The translations under genes and the position numbers were made by a program. The notes beneath the pieces are model-generated. The model was given only the letters and a program-made list of their open reading frames with translations, had not been told where the DNA came from and did no database searches. From an uncultured Lachnospiraceae bacterium (GTDB lineage Bacteria > Bacillota > Clostridia > Lachnospirales > Lachnospiraceae), in contig CADCOL010000189.1 of the NCBI GenBank assembly GCA_902803015.1, positions 1-9,733 on the forward strand: a stretch of 9,733 nt of DNA, written 5' to 3'. Positions 1 through 6,076 of the stretch are shown here, one piece after another (position 1 is the first letter of the stretch; each line of letters begins with the position of its first letter).

Positions 1-632
1 ACATCGCTCTGTCGCATGCTGAGTCCGGCATATAATTCCGGCGCTGCATACCCGACCGTGGAACTTCTCTGCTCCCGCCGCCTGCTGTACGCATTCGCAG
101 ATCCGAAGTCAAGGAGGCGGACGCTGCCTGCACCCCCTGCAGAAGGTTTATTCACCGATGATTCGCTGTTGCCTGTTAGCACAACGTTAGCCGGCTTCAA
201 ATCCCCGTGAACCACGGGTAACGGCAATGTGTGCATGTATGCTACGATTTCGACCAGCTCATGAAAAATCCGCTCCCGCTCTTCCCCGGTATATTTCCTA
301 ATAGGATTTACATCCTGTAGAGTTTTATCCTGCGCTCGCAGGGCATCTTCAAGTGACTCCCCCTCCTCGTACTCCATGACCAGCAAATACATGGCATCTG
401 CCACGAAGCAGTCTGTGAGTTTCGGGATTCCGGGATGATGCAGGCTTTTCAGCATTTCCGTCTCTTTCCTGCCCTGTACGATGCTTTTGTAACACTTCAT
501 CGCATAGCGTATTTGCGTATGCTCATCCTCGACAAGATACACGCTTCCGCTTGTCCCTTCGCCAAGGCGCTCCAAAACCTTGTATTTTTCATATTTGTTA
601 CCAATTTGGATCCCCGTGAAATTATTATTCAT
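1..632 (-). CDS. Ser/Thr protein kinase, N-terminal part (runs off window)
   Basis: This is a Hanks-type serine/threonine kinase catalytic domain, read by translating the minus strand from ATG at 632; 210 codons are visible and the gene continues past base 1. The glycine loop GEGTSGSV is at residues 24-31, the ATP-anchoring Lys in AMK at 46, the catalytic loop HGDLKPAN at 142-149 (Asp144, Asn149), the metal-binding DFG at 175-177 and APE at 197-199. All catalytic residues are present, so it should be active. The catalytic loop is HGD rather than HRD, a 'non-RD' type. About 15 Ser/Gly/Asn-rich residues (154-169) separate the catalytic loop from DFG. A GAGG ribosome site lies 8 bases before the ATG. 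No membrane segment is visible, but the usual position for one, after the kinase domain, is outside the window. Its partner upstream is a phosphatase-like gene 39 bases away. Arginine codons are mostly AGG/CGG/CGA/AGA (10 of 13), unlike frr. Substrate is unknown. Confidence 0.9.
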   Translation of the reverse strand, partial: MNNNFTGIQIGNKYEKYKVLERLGEGTSGSVYLVEDEHTQIRYAMKCYKSIVQGRKETEMLKSLHHPGIPKLTDCFVADAMYLLVMEYEEGESLEDALRAQDKTLQDVNPIRKYTGEERERIFHELVEIVAYMHTLPLPVVHGDLKPANVVLTGNSESSVNKPSAGGAGSVRLLDFGSANAYSRRREQRSSTVGYAAPELYAGLSMRQSD

Positions 633-651
633 AGAACATTCCTCATAAACT

Positions 652-670
652 TTTCTCAAACTCTGAGAAA
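652..670 (-). other. Intercistronic hairpin between phosphatase-like gene and kinase
   Basis: A perfect 7-bp inverted repeat (TTTCTCA / TGAGAAA, loop of 5) begins one base after the stop codon of the phosphatase-like gene and ends about 12 bases before the kinase ribosome site. It lacks a U-tract, so it is not a standard terminator. It could protect or separate the two cistrons, but it is AT-rich and could be chance. Confidence 0.3.
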
Positions 671-671
671 C

Positions 672-1199
672 TTATTCTTTCCCGTAAGAAAGATACACCG
701 CGCTGTAGCTGCCCTCACGATTGCGCACCTGTGCTCTTCTTCCCAGTTCATCCAAACGTGACTGCACGGTCCCGATATGCTTCTCACCGAGAATATAACC
801 GCACTCTTCGCCTGAAATCTCCCGGATAAAATCTTCCGACGCCAAAAGATACCCCCGTGGCACGCCGGTTTTCTTTGGGAGTCGACGGACGGAACCGTCC
901 TCGGGATAAACAAAGTATCTGCCACGATGCAATACAACAACCCTTAGCTTTGCACTCCGAAAATCGTCCCTTTGCATAAATGTGTTCTTCACACGTTTTC
1001 CCAGACCATGCTCGCAGATAATCGGCAGTGCATCCTCATAGAACCAGCCTACAATTCTCTTCACCGTCTCCACATTTGTCCCGTCGCCTAAAACACCCAG
1101 AATGACCGGTCCTGCGCTCGTCATGACATGCTCTATCGCAAGGCACGAGGAGCCCTCCTCATCCCATATGTGAGCATAGGAATATTCATTTTTCTTCAT
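672..1199 (-). CDS. Small protein resembling a degenerate PP2C-type phosphatase
   Basis: This 175-residue protein has no signal peptide or membrane segment, so it is probably cytoplasmic. By eye its layout follows the PP2C/SpoIIE-like fold: VILGVLGDG at 32-40 sits where PP2Cs have a metal-binding DG, LRVVVLHRGRYFVYPEDG at 85-102 resembles the strand pair around the family's GDSR motif, and GYLLASEDFIREIS at 116-129 resembles the 'LCSDGL' segment. The GDSR and second DG aspartates are replaced (HRGR; ED), and it is shorter than the roughly 240 residues usual for PP2Cs, so if the relationship is right it is probably catalytically dead or altered. The next gene is a Ser/Thr kinase, the usual partner of PP2C proteins, which supports the reading. 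I chose ATG at 1199 over GTG at 1223 because an AAAGGA site lies 7 bases before the ATG and inside the longer version. Family assignment is tentative; it could be an unrelated hypothetical protein. Confidence 0.8.
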   Translation of the reverse strand: MKKNEYSYAHIWDEEGSSCLAIEHVMTSAGPVILGVLGDGTNVETVKRIVGWFYEDALPIICEHGLGKRVKNTFMQRDDFRSAKLRVVVLHRGRYFVYPEDGSVRRLPKKTGVPRGYLLASEDFIREISGEECGYILGEKHIGTVQSRLDELGRRAQVRNREGSYSAVYLSYGKE

Positions 1200-1206
1200 C
1201 CAAAAA

Positions 1207-1212
1207 TCCTTT
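1207..1212 (-). promoter_or_regulatory. Ribosome binding site that decides the phosphatase-like start
   Basis: AAAGGA on the minus strand, 7 bases before ATG at 1199. It would fall within the coding sequence if the GTG at 1223 were used, so it favours the shorter protein. Confidence 0.65.
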
Positions 1213-1226
1213 CTTTTTTGCACGTC

Positions 1227-1251
1227 AAAAAGACTGCCTGATTCAGTTTTT
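1227..1251 (-). terminator. Weak hairpin with T-run, possible terminator or attenuator
   Basis: On the minus strand ACTG and CAGT pair across a 7-base loop, extended by an A-run against a T-run with one bulged C, ending in TTTTT. The G-C content of the stem is low and the T-run is part of the stem, so termination would be inefficient. It lies between rseP and the phosphatase-like gene, so it could partly separate the housekeeping operon from the signalling pair. Confidence 0.25.
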
Positions 1252-1280
1252 ACAGGGATAATTTAGATTCGGTCAGCGAC

Positions 1281-1318
1281 TGCACCCGCGAAGCGCGGTG
1301 AAAGAACCGCCGGATGCA
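1281..1318 (-). other. GC-rich foldable segment just after rseP
   Basis: Starting 3 bases beyond the rseP stop, the minus-strand RNA can pair TGCATCCG with CGGGTGCA (8 bp including one G-U), enclosing a GCGG/CCGC stem; an alternative hairpin uses CACCGCG against CGCGGGTG with a bulge. There is no T-run behind it. It may stabilise the 3' end of the operon message. The rest of this 97-base gap shows no convincing promoter. Confidence 0.35.
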
Positions 1319-1321
1319 CTC

Positions 1322-2557
1322 CTAGCGGAAGAACTTTGAAATATCGTTGACCAAAACAAGAACCATAAGAATCATCAGTGCGCCGAAGCCCACCAATGTA
1401 ACGATTGCCTCGAATTTACGGGGCACTTTGCGGCGCAGAATGAGCTCCGCAATTAAGAATACGAATCGTCCGCCGTCCAACGCAGGGAACGGAAGCAGAT
1501 TCATGATTGCAAGGTTCACGCTGAGTAACAGCGCAATATTTACAAGGTTAATGATTACGGTCGGAAGGCCGTATTCCTTGGTTTCGTTAATCGTGGTGCC
1601 GATGACCTGAGCCATGCCGACCGGGCCTGCGACATCGTCTTTCTTGATACGCCCCGTAAAGAGCATTCCTATGCTTTTTACGGACGCTTTGAGCCAGTAA
1701 CGTACTTCGTACCAGCTGTACTCAAAAATCTTAATATTGGCGCAATCTACGACTTCTCCGGCATAGATTCCCATCACGCGTCGTCCGTCCATATCGCCGA
1801 GGGACAGATTTACGACCTGAATTTCATCGCCGCGCCTGAATTTTACCTCCCAATCGTTTGTACGATTGGTCAGAGTATAAAGCGTAATTTCGGAGAACAA
1901 ATGGATGCGCTCGCCGTTAATCGAAATAATTTCGTCGCCGGGCTGCATGCCTGCCGCTTCGGCGGGATAGCCTTCAATCAGTGCGCCGATTACGGGCGGA
2001 TTTTCGCCGCAGGTGCCGACTACGATCATGGCAAGAATGAAACCGAGTAAAATATTAAACACCGGTCCCGCAAGCACGACTGCGATTCTTGCCGCAAGCG
2101 GAGCATCCGAGAACTTGCATCCGTAGATGCCTTCCTCTTCCTCGTCGAAGTCGTCGTCTTTCGCATCTTCTTTTGCAGTCTTCTCCGCCTTGGCGCTCTT
2201 TACGCCATCCGCAGAAACCTCTTCGTCTTCTTTTTTCTTCGCGCCGAAGATTTTCTCCCCAAGCGTTGTTCCGCGGGTCGGACCCTCTAAGGGATTCTCC
2301 TCGTCGATGGCTTCGTCTTCCTCGTCCTCGAAGGGGTCTTCTTCCTCAAATACGCACGCACCGCCGAACGGCAATGCACGAATCGCGTATTCGGTACCCT
2401 TTTTCTTAAAATGCAGCAGTTTCGGTCCCATTCCGACCGCAAACTCGGTGACATGAATTCCGTTCGCTTTTGCCACGATAAAATGGCCGAACTCGTGCAC
2501 TACCACAAGTACGGAAAAAATCACCAGGAATGCAATTATCGACCAAACTACAGACAT
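1322..2557 (-). CDS. rseP: RseP/RasP-family site-2 intramembrane zinc protease
   Basis: This membrane metalloprotease (M50B) cleaves transmembrane substrates such as anti-sigma factors and leftover signal peptides. The zinc site HEFGH is at residues 21-25 in the first membrane segment (about 3-32). NLLPFPALDGG at 353-363 supplies the third zinc ligand, Asp361. A second membrane segment lies around 155-180, a PDZ domain at about 185-270 (SINGERI and the preceding PGDEI are typical), and a last segment at about 385-405. At 411 residues it is longer than the usual Gram-positive homologue because of an acidic, low-complexity insert at 71-145, described separately. Its ATG overlaps the end of dxr by 10 bases and has an AAGGA site about 8 bases upstream, so it is translationally coupled to dxr. 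The position after uppS-cdsA-dxr is the conserved one. Confident on family; the substrate in this organism is not shown. Confidence 0.96.
   Translation of the reverse strand: MSVVWSIIAFLVIFSVLVVVHEFGHFIVAKANGIHVTEFAVGMGPKLLHFKKKGTEYAIRALPFGGACVFEEEDPFEDEEDEAIDEENPLEGPTRGTTLGEKIFGAKKKEDEEVSADGVKSAKAEKTAKEDAKDDDFDEEEEGIYGCKFSDAPLAARIAVVLAGPVFNILLGFILAMIVVGTCGENPPVIGALIEGYPAEAAGMQPGDEIISINGERIHLFSEITLYTLTNRTNDWEVKFRRGDEIQVVNLSLGDMDGRRVMGIYAGEVVDCANIKIFEYSWYEVRYWLKASVKSIGMLFTGRIKKDDVAGPVGMAQVIGTTINETKEYGLPTVIINLVNIALLLSVNLAIMNLLPFPALDGGRFVFLIAELILRRKVPRKFEAIVTLVGFGALMILMVLVLVNDISKFFR
2123..2347 (-). other. Acidic low-complexity insert within RseP
   Basis: Codons 71-145 of rseP encode a Glu/Asp run, a mixed middle with FGAKKKEDEE, a Lys/Ala/Glu stretch and a second Asp/Glu run ending in EEEEG. 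It sits between the LPFGG membrane-associated loop and the second membrane segment, which in RseP topology is the cytoplasmic side. The ends are conserved RseP sequence, so the reading frame is intact. Confidence 0.85.
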
Positions 2558-3702
2558 GGAACAATTCCTTCAATGAATTCGTAAGTTTCTTTCTCCGCTT
2601 CAAGAATCTGCTCAACGCCGGGATTTTCAACCGCAACGTGATTCTCCATCGAAGCTTCGATTAAATCGTAAATCTCCAAAAAGCGGATCCGGCGGTCCAG
2701 GAAAAGTGCCACCGCGCGCTCATTCGCCGCGTTGAACACACTCGGCATACTGCCGCCGATGGTTGCCGCACGCTTTGCAAGAGGAAGCCCTAAGAAGGTC
2801 TCCTCATCGGGTTCTTCAAATGTCATGGCACCGAGCGCCTTAAAGTCCACTCTCGGCGTATCCATCACTCTTCTGTCGGGATAAAAAATCGCATACTGGA
2901 TGGGCAGCTTCATATCCGGAACGCCCATCTGCCCCATGATTCCGCCATCCACGTACTGTACTGCGGAATGCAGGATGCTCTGCGGATGAATCAAAACCTG
3001 CACTTTGTCGAGTTCCACATCGAATAACCACTTCGCCTCGATCATTTCAAGGCCCTTATTTACGAGTGTGGCAGAGTCGATGGTGATTTTACGGCCCATC
3101 GTCCAATTCGGGTGTTTTAGGGCATCCTCGACGCGGATATTGACAAGTTCACTGCGCTTCTTACCGCGGAACGGTCCGCCGGAAGCCGTAAGGAGAATTT
3201 TCTCTACACGGTCCTTCGGCATGCCCTGCAACGATTGAAAAATCGCAGAATGCTCGCTGTCCACGGGCAGAATCGGTGCTCCCATCTGCCTGGACAGGGG
3301 CATGATGATATGTCCTGCGGTTACAAGCGTTTCCTTGTTTGCAAGCGCGATGGTTTTCTTTTTTTCAAGTGCCGCGATGGTCGGGCGGATTCCGATCATG
3401 CCCACGATTGCGGTCACAAGGATATCGTATTCCTCAAGCGTCGAAATATGCAGTAAGCCGTCCAGCCCTGCTTCGACTTTGGTGTCGGTGTCGGCGATGC
3501 GCGATTTTAAATCCGCCGCTGCGCCCTCTTCCCACATAACGGCATAAGCAGGCTTGTATTTACGCACCTGCTCTTCCATGCGGTCGACGTTTCTGCCTGC
3601 CGCAAGCGCTATTACTTTTAAATCGGGATTCGCGTCTACGATTTCCAATGTCTGGGTACCGATCGAACCGGTGGAACCCAGGATGACAAGTCTCTTATCC
3701 AT
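2548..3702 (-). CDS. dxr: 1-deoxy-D-xylulose 5-phosphate reductoisomerase
   Basis: DXR (IspC) converts 1-deoxy-D-xylulose 5-phosphate to 2-C-methyl-D-erythritol 4-phosphate with NADPH and a divalent metal, the committed step of the MEP isoprenoid pathway; it acts in the cytoplasm. The 384 residues are a normal length. The NADPH loop GSTGSIG is at 9-15, NKE at 122-124, the metal ligands Asp148 and Glu150 in PVDSEHSAIF at 146-155, SGGPFR at 174-179, HPNW at 197-200 and the third ligand Glu219 in NKGLE. All are intact. I chose ATG at 3702 over a longer form starting at 3777: MDKRLVILGSTGS matches the family N-terminus, an AAGGTGG site precedes it, and the longer form would overlap cdsA by 29 bases. 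It feeds isoprenoid precursors to uppS two genes upstream. Confidence 0.97.
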   Translation of the reverse strand: MDKRLVILGSTGSIGTQTLEIVDANPDLKVIALAAGRNVDRMEEQVRKYKPAYAVMWEEGAAADLKSRIADTDTKVEAGLDGLLHISTLEEYDILVTAIVGMIGIRPTIAALEKKKTIALANKETLVTAGHIIMPLSRQMGAPILPVDSEHSAIFQSLQGMPKDRVEKILLTASGGPFRGKKRSELVNIRVEDALKHPNWTMGRKITIDSATLVNKGLEMIEAKWLFDVELDKVQVLIHPQSILHSAVQYVDGGIMGQMGVPDMKLPIQYAIFYPDRRVMDTPRVDFKALGAMTFEEPDEETFLGLPLAKRAATIGGSMPSVFNAANERAVALFLDRRIRFLEIYDLIEASMENHVAVENPGVEQILEAEKETYEFIEGIVPCL

Positions 3703-3712
3703 ACGAAAATAA

Positions 3713-3719
3713 CCACCTT
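3713..3719 (-). promoter_or_regulatory. Ribosome binding site that decides the dxr start
   Basis: AAGGTGG on the minus strand, 10 bases before ATG at 3702. It supports the 384-residue form of DXR over the 409-residue upstream start. Confidence 0.7.
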
Positions 3720-3726
3720 GTGGAAA

Positions 3727-3745
3727 TTCCGCCCGTTGGGCGGAA
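3727..3745 (-). other. Hairpin in the cdsA-dxr gap
   Basis: A perfect 8-bp inverted repeat (TTCCGCCC / GGGCGGAA) with a 3-base loop lies three bases after the cdsA stop and 7 bases before the dxr ribosome site. No T-run follows, so it is not an intrinsic terminator. A role in message processing, stability or dxr translation is inference. Confidence 0.5.
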
Positions 3746-3748
3746 ATA

Positions 3749-4666
3749 CTAGTTACCCGCTCCGCCGGCCGGCGCAAACTGCAGTAAGAGCGCCATCAGG
3801 AAATATACCATGGGAGCGGTGAAAATAACCGAATCGAAACGGTCTAAGATTCCGCCGTGACCGGGAATAATGTGTCCGTAGTCTTTTACACCGTTATTTC
3901 TTTTGATTGCGGATGCGGCCAGATCGCCGCACATGGAAGCGATGGCACCAACAAAGCCCATGCATCCGAAACTTAAAATGCTGATGGCGCCGGATTTATG
4001 TACCAGAACATAGATTAAGCCAAGCAGCATGCTGCCCAACGTTCCGCCGAGTACACCGCCGGCCGCGCCTTCATAGGTTTTCTTCGGAGAAAGCCTCGGT
4101 GTCATTTTATGCTTGCCGAAATTAATACCCACAACGTAGGCACAGGTATCGGAAAACCATGCGGAAATAAACGGCATCCATACGAGGAAAATTCCGCCCG
4201 GAAGGGAACGGATGTAGTAAATGAAACTCAGTGTCAGGGCAACGTAAACAACGCCGAAGACGGCATTCGAAACCTGCGTGAAATTGAATTTCGGGAAGGA
4301 AAAAATATAAGCGTACAGAATGCCGATGAAACCGGTAATGAATACCAGCATGATAATTACGGCAAAAATATTAAATGCACCGACCGGCTTTGCAAGCCAG
4401 TCTTTTACTTCCTGCGGGCAGTACCAGTCGTCCTGCGCAAGAATGGATAAATAATAAGCCACGATGGTGAGCACGCCGAACACCTGAAAAACATTGAACC
4501 GGTGTCCTTCTTCGCGCACTTTGGTCGCATTTGTAAATTCGATATAGCCGATGCAGGAAATGACACAAAGAGCAACCCCCAGCACCGGGCCTCCCACGAT
4601 GCCGAGAATAATGGTCAGTATTAAAATCACCGCTCCGGAGATTACTCTCTTTAGTGCTGTGCTCAT
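3749..4666 (-). CDS. cdsA: Phosphatidate cytidylyltransferase (CDP-diacylglycerol synthase)
   Basis: CdsA makes CDP-diacylglycerol and pyrophosphate from phosphatidic acid and CTP, the branch point for bacterial phospholipids, in the cytoplasmic membrane. The 305 residues contain about eight hydrophobic segments, starting with one at roughly 8-42. The C-terminal family signature is complete at 252-278: SAIKRNNGVKDYG followed by HIIPGHGGILDRFD, which holds the metal- and CTP-binding Asp and Lys residues. An SDTCAY motif and SPKKTYEGAAGG, both typical, lie before it. Length is slightly above the E. coli enzyme. It follows uppS after 63 bases that include a tandem duplication of the end of uppS. 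Only a weak GAGAG-like ribosome site is visible before the ATG at 4666. It precedes dxr by 46 bases, with a hairpin between. Confidence 0.96.
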   Translation of the reverse strand: MSTALKRVISGAVILILTIILGIVGGPVLGVALCVISCIGYIEFTNATKVREEGHRFNVFQVFGVLTIVAYYLSILAQDDWYCPQEVKDWLAKPVGAFNIFAVIIMLVFITGFIGILYAYIFSFPKFNFTQVSNAVFGVVYVALTLSFIYYIRSLPGGIFLVWMPFISAWFSDTCAYVVGINFGKHKMTPRLSPKKTYEGAAGGVLGGTLGSMLLGLIYVLVHKSGAISILSFGCMGFVGAIASMCGDLAASAIKRNNGVKDYGHIIPGHGGILDRFDSVIFTAPMVYFLMALLLQFAPAGGAGN

Positions 4667-4695
4667 TTATGCAACTCTCATTCTTTGTATTTTCA

Positions 4696-4738
4696 TTCTG
4701 CGATTCTATTTCGCGTTTTTTCTGCGATTTTATTTCGC
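4696..4738 (-). repeat. 24-bp tandem duplication across the uppS stop codon
   Basis: Two 19-base copies, GCGAAATAAAATCGCAGAA and GCGAAATAGAATCGCAGAA on the minus strand (4720-4738 and 4696-4714), differ at one base and are offset by 24. The first copy contains the last two uppS codons and its TAA; the second places GCG AAA TAG in the same frame, a second in-frame stop. It fills much of the uppS-cdsA gap. Confidence 0.85.
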
Positions 4739-5431
4739 ATTTCCATAGCGGCGGTCGCGGGTATTGTACCACTCAATCGCCTTTTCAAGCTCCGCTTTGT
4801 CAAAAACGGGCCAATGTGTATCCGTATAATAAAATTCGGTATAGGCAAGCTGCCAGAGAAGATAATTCGAAAGTCTCTGTTCACCGGACGTACGAATCAT
4901 TAAATCCGGATCCGGAATATCCGCGGTATCGAGGTGTGCGCTGATGGTTTCTTCCGTGATGTCGTCGGGGGCTATTTTACCCTCTTCGACCTCTTTGGCA
5001 ATTGCCTGAACGGCACGCTTGATTTCGTCACGTGAGCCGTAATTTAAGGCAATCTGGAACTGTAAGCCGGTATTGTCCCTGGAAAATTCTTCAATCTCAT
5101 CCGCAAGGTCCTGTAAATCCTTCGGAAGTCCGGGACGATAACCGATGACACGAATGCGGACGTTGTTTTTGGCCGCTTTTTTAAAACCGTTTCGCAGATA
5201 TTCGCGGAACAGATTCATAAGCGCCATGACTTCGTCTTCGCTTCGTTTCCAATTTTCCGTGGAAAATGCATAGACGGTCAGATACTTGATGCCGAGTTCG
5301 TCCGCGATATAGAGCATATCCTCTAAGTTCTGCGCGCCCTTGGCATGTCCGACGGTACGCGGGAAGCCCTTCGACTTCGCCCAGCGTCCGTTGCCGTCCA
5401 TGATAATTGCTACATGAGTAGGTGCCTGCAT
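4730..5431 (-). CDS. uppS: Undecaprenyl diphosphate synthase (cis-prenyltransferase)
   Basis: UppS extends farnesyl diphosphate with eight isopentenyl diphosphates to the C55 carrier lipid used for peptidoglycan and other wall polymers. The 233-residue length is normal. The catalytic block HVAIIMDGNGRWA is at 6-18 with Asp12 as the metal- and diphosphate-binding residue. AFSTENWKR, the FxxxxxR substrate region, and the C-terminal RTSGEQRLSNYLLWQ block with the following TEFYYTD are intact. It starts 14 bases after frr with a GAGG site overlapping the frr stop region. Substrate supply comes from dxr in the same operon, and product use fits the wall-related genes at the operon's start. Confidence 0.97.
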   Translation of the reverse strand: MQAPTHVAIIMDGNGRWAKSKGFPRTVGHAKGAQNLEDMLYIADELGIKYLTVYAFSTENWKRSEDEVMALMNLFREYLRNGFKKAAKNNVRIRVIGYRPGLPKDLQDLADEIEEFSRDNTGLQFQIALNYGSRDEIKRAVQAIAKEVEEGKIAPDDITEETISAHLDTADIPDPDLMIRTSGEQRLSNYLLWQLAYTEFYYTDTHWPVFDKAELEKAIEWYNTRDRRYGNAK

Positions 5432-5445
5432 GATGATTTTCCTCG

Positions 5446-6000
5446 TTATACGGTCATGATTTCCTTGGACTTTTCTTCAATCATCTTGTCGATCTCTTTG
5501 ATGTACTTATCCGTGCTCTTCTGAAGATCGTCTTCCATGTCTTTGATTTCGTCCTCGGAGATATCTCCGTTCTTGGAAAGTTTCTTGAATGCGTCGATAC
5601 CGTCGCGGCGGATGTTACGAACCGCTACCTTTGCATCTTCGCCTTTCTTCTTAACTTCTTTGCTGAGCTCTTTACGACGCTCCTCGGTAAGTTCGGGGAA
5701 CACAAGACGAATTACGGTTCCGTCGTTCGAAGGAGTGATTCCGATGTCGGATGCAAGGATTGCTTTCTCGATGGCTTTGATCAGGCTCTTTTCCCAGGGC
5801 GCAATCTGAATCATTCTTGCTTCCGGAACGGAAATGTTTCCAACCTGCTGTAAAGGAGTCGGGGTTCCGTAATAATCTACGGTGAGCTTGTCCAGAATGT
5901 GGGGATTTGCTCTGCCCGCGCGAATCGTCACAAGTTCAGCGCCCAAGTGATCGCAGGTTTTTTTCATCTTCTCGTCAAAAGCTTTTACGTTGTCGTTCAT
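5446..6000 (-). CDS. frr: Ribosome recycling factor
   Basis: RRF splits the post-termination ribosome together with EF-G. The 184 residues match the family's usual 185 and include the N-terminal helix [19 protein letters not shown], the [12 protein letters not shown] block that forms the hinge side of domain I, the domain II stretch [20 protein letters not shown], the [13 protein letters not shown] helix, [20 protein letters not shown] and a charged C-terminal helix. Start ATG has a strong GGGAGG site 8 bases upstream. All arginine codons are CGT/CGC (7) or AGA (2), consistent with high expression. It follows pyrH after 76 AT-rich bases with no clear promoter, the conserved pyrH-frr order. 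Confidence 0.98.
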   Translation of the reverse strand: MNDNVKAFDEKMKKTCDHLGAELVTIRAGRANPHILDKLTVDYYGTPTPLQQVGNISVPEARMIQIAPWEKSLIKAIEKAILASDIGITPSNDGTVIRLVFPELTEERRKELSKEVKKKGEDAKVAVRNIRRDGIDAFKKLSKNGDISEDEIKDMEDDLQKSTDKYIKEIDKMIEEKSKEIMTV

Positions 6001-6076
6001 GTTGTAACCCTCCCGGTTTCTTGTTTTTTCTATTTCCCTATTACATTACGTACTTAAATTTGGTTCCTGCTCTATT

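Noticed and set aside
16..210. Plus-strand open frame at the left edge
   Set aside because: The minus strand here encodes the kinase catalytic loop, DFG and APE motifs, which are decisive.
1200..1223. GTG start of the phosphatase-like gene at 1223
   Set aside because: The AAAGGA ribosome site lies inside this extension and is well spaced for ATG at 1199.
2089..2456. Two overlapping plus-strand open frames rich in Ser or Arg/Pro opposite rseP
   Set aside because: They are the mirror of the Asp/Glu/Lys-rich insert codons of rseP; Ser-runs arise from reading the antisense of GAA/GAC repeats.
3703..3777. A 25-residue N-terminal extension of DXR
   Set aside because: It overlaps cdsA, contains the intergenic hairpin, and lacks family similarity, while MDKRLVILGSTGS with its own ribosome site is the canonical start.
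4109..4450. Plus-strand open frame of 113 codons opposite cdsA
   Set aside because: No ribosome site or recognisable motif, and cdsA on the other strand has the complete family signature.
6001..6076. Possible promoter in the AT-rich pyrH-frr gap
   Set aside because: TAATGT-like hexamers occur but no -35 at a proper distance; only the strong frr ribosome site is supported.
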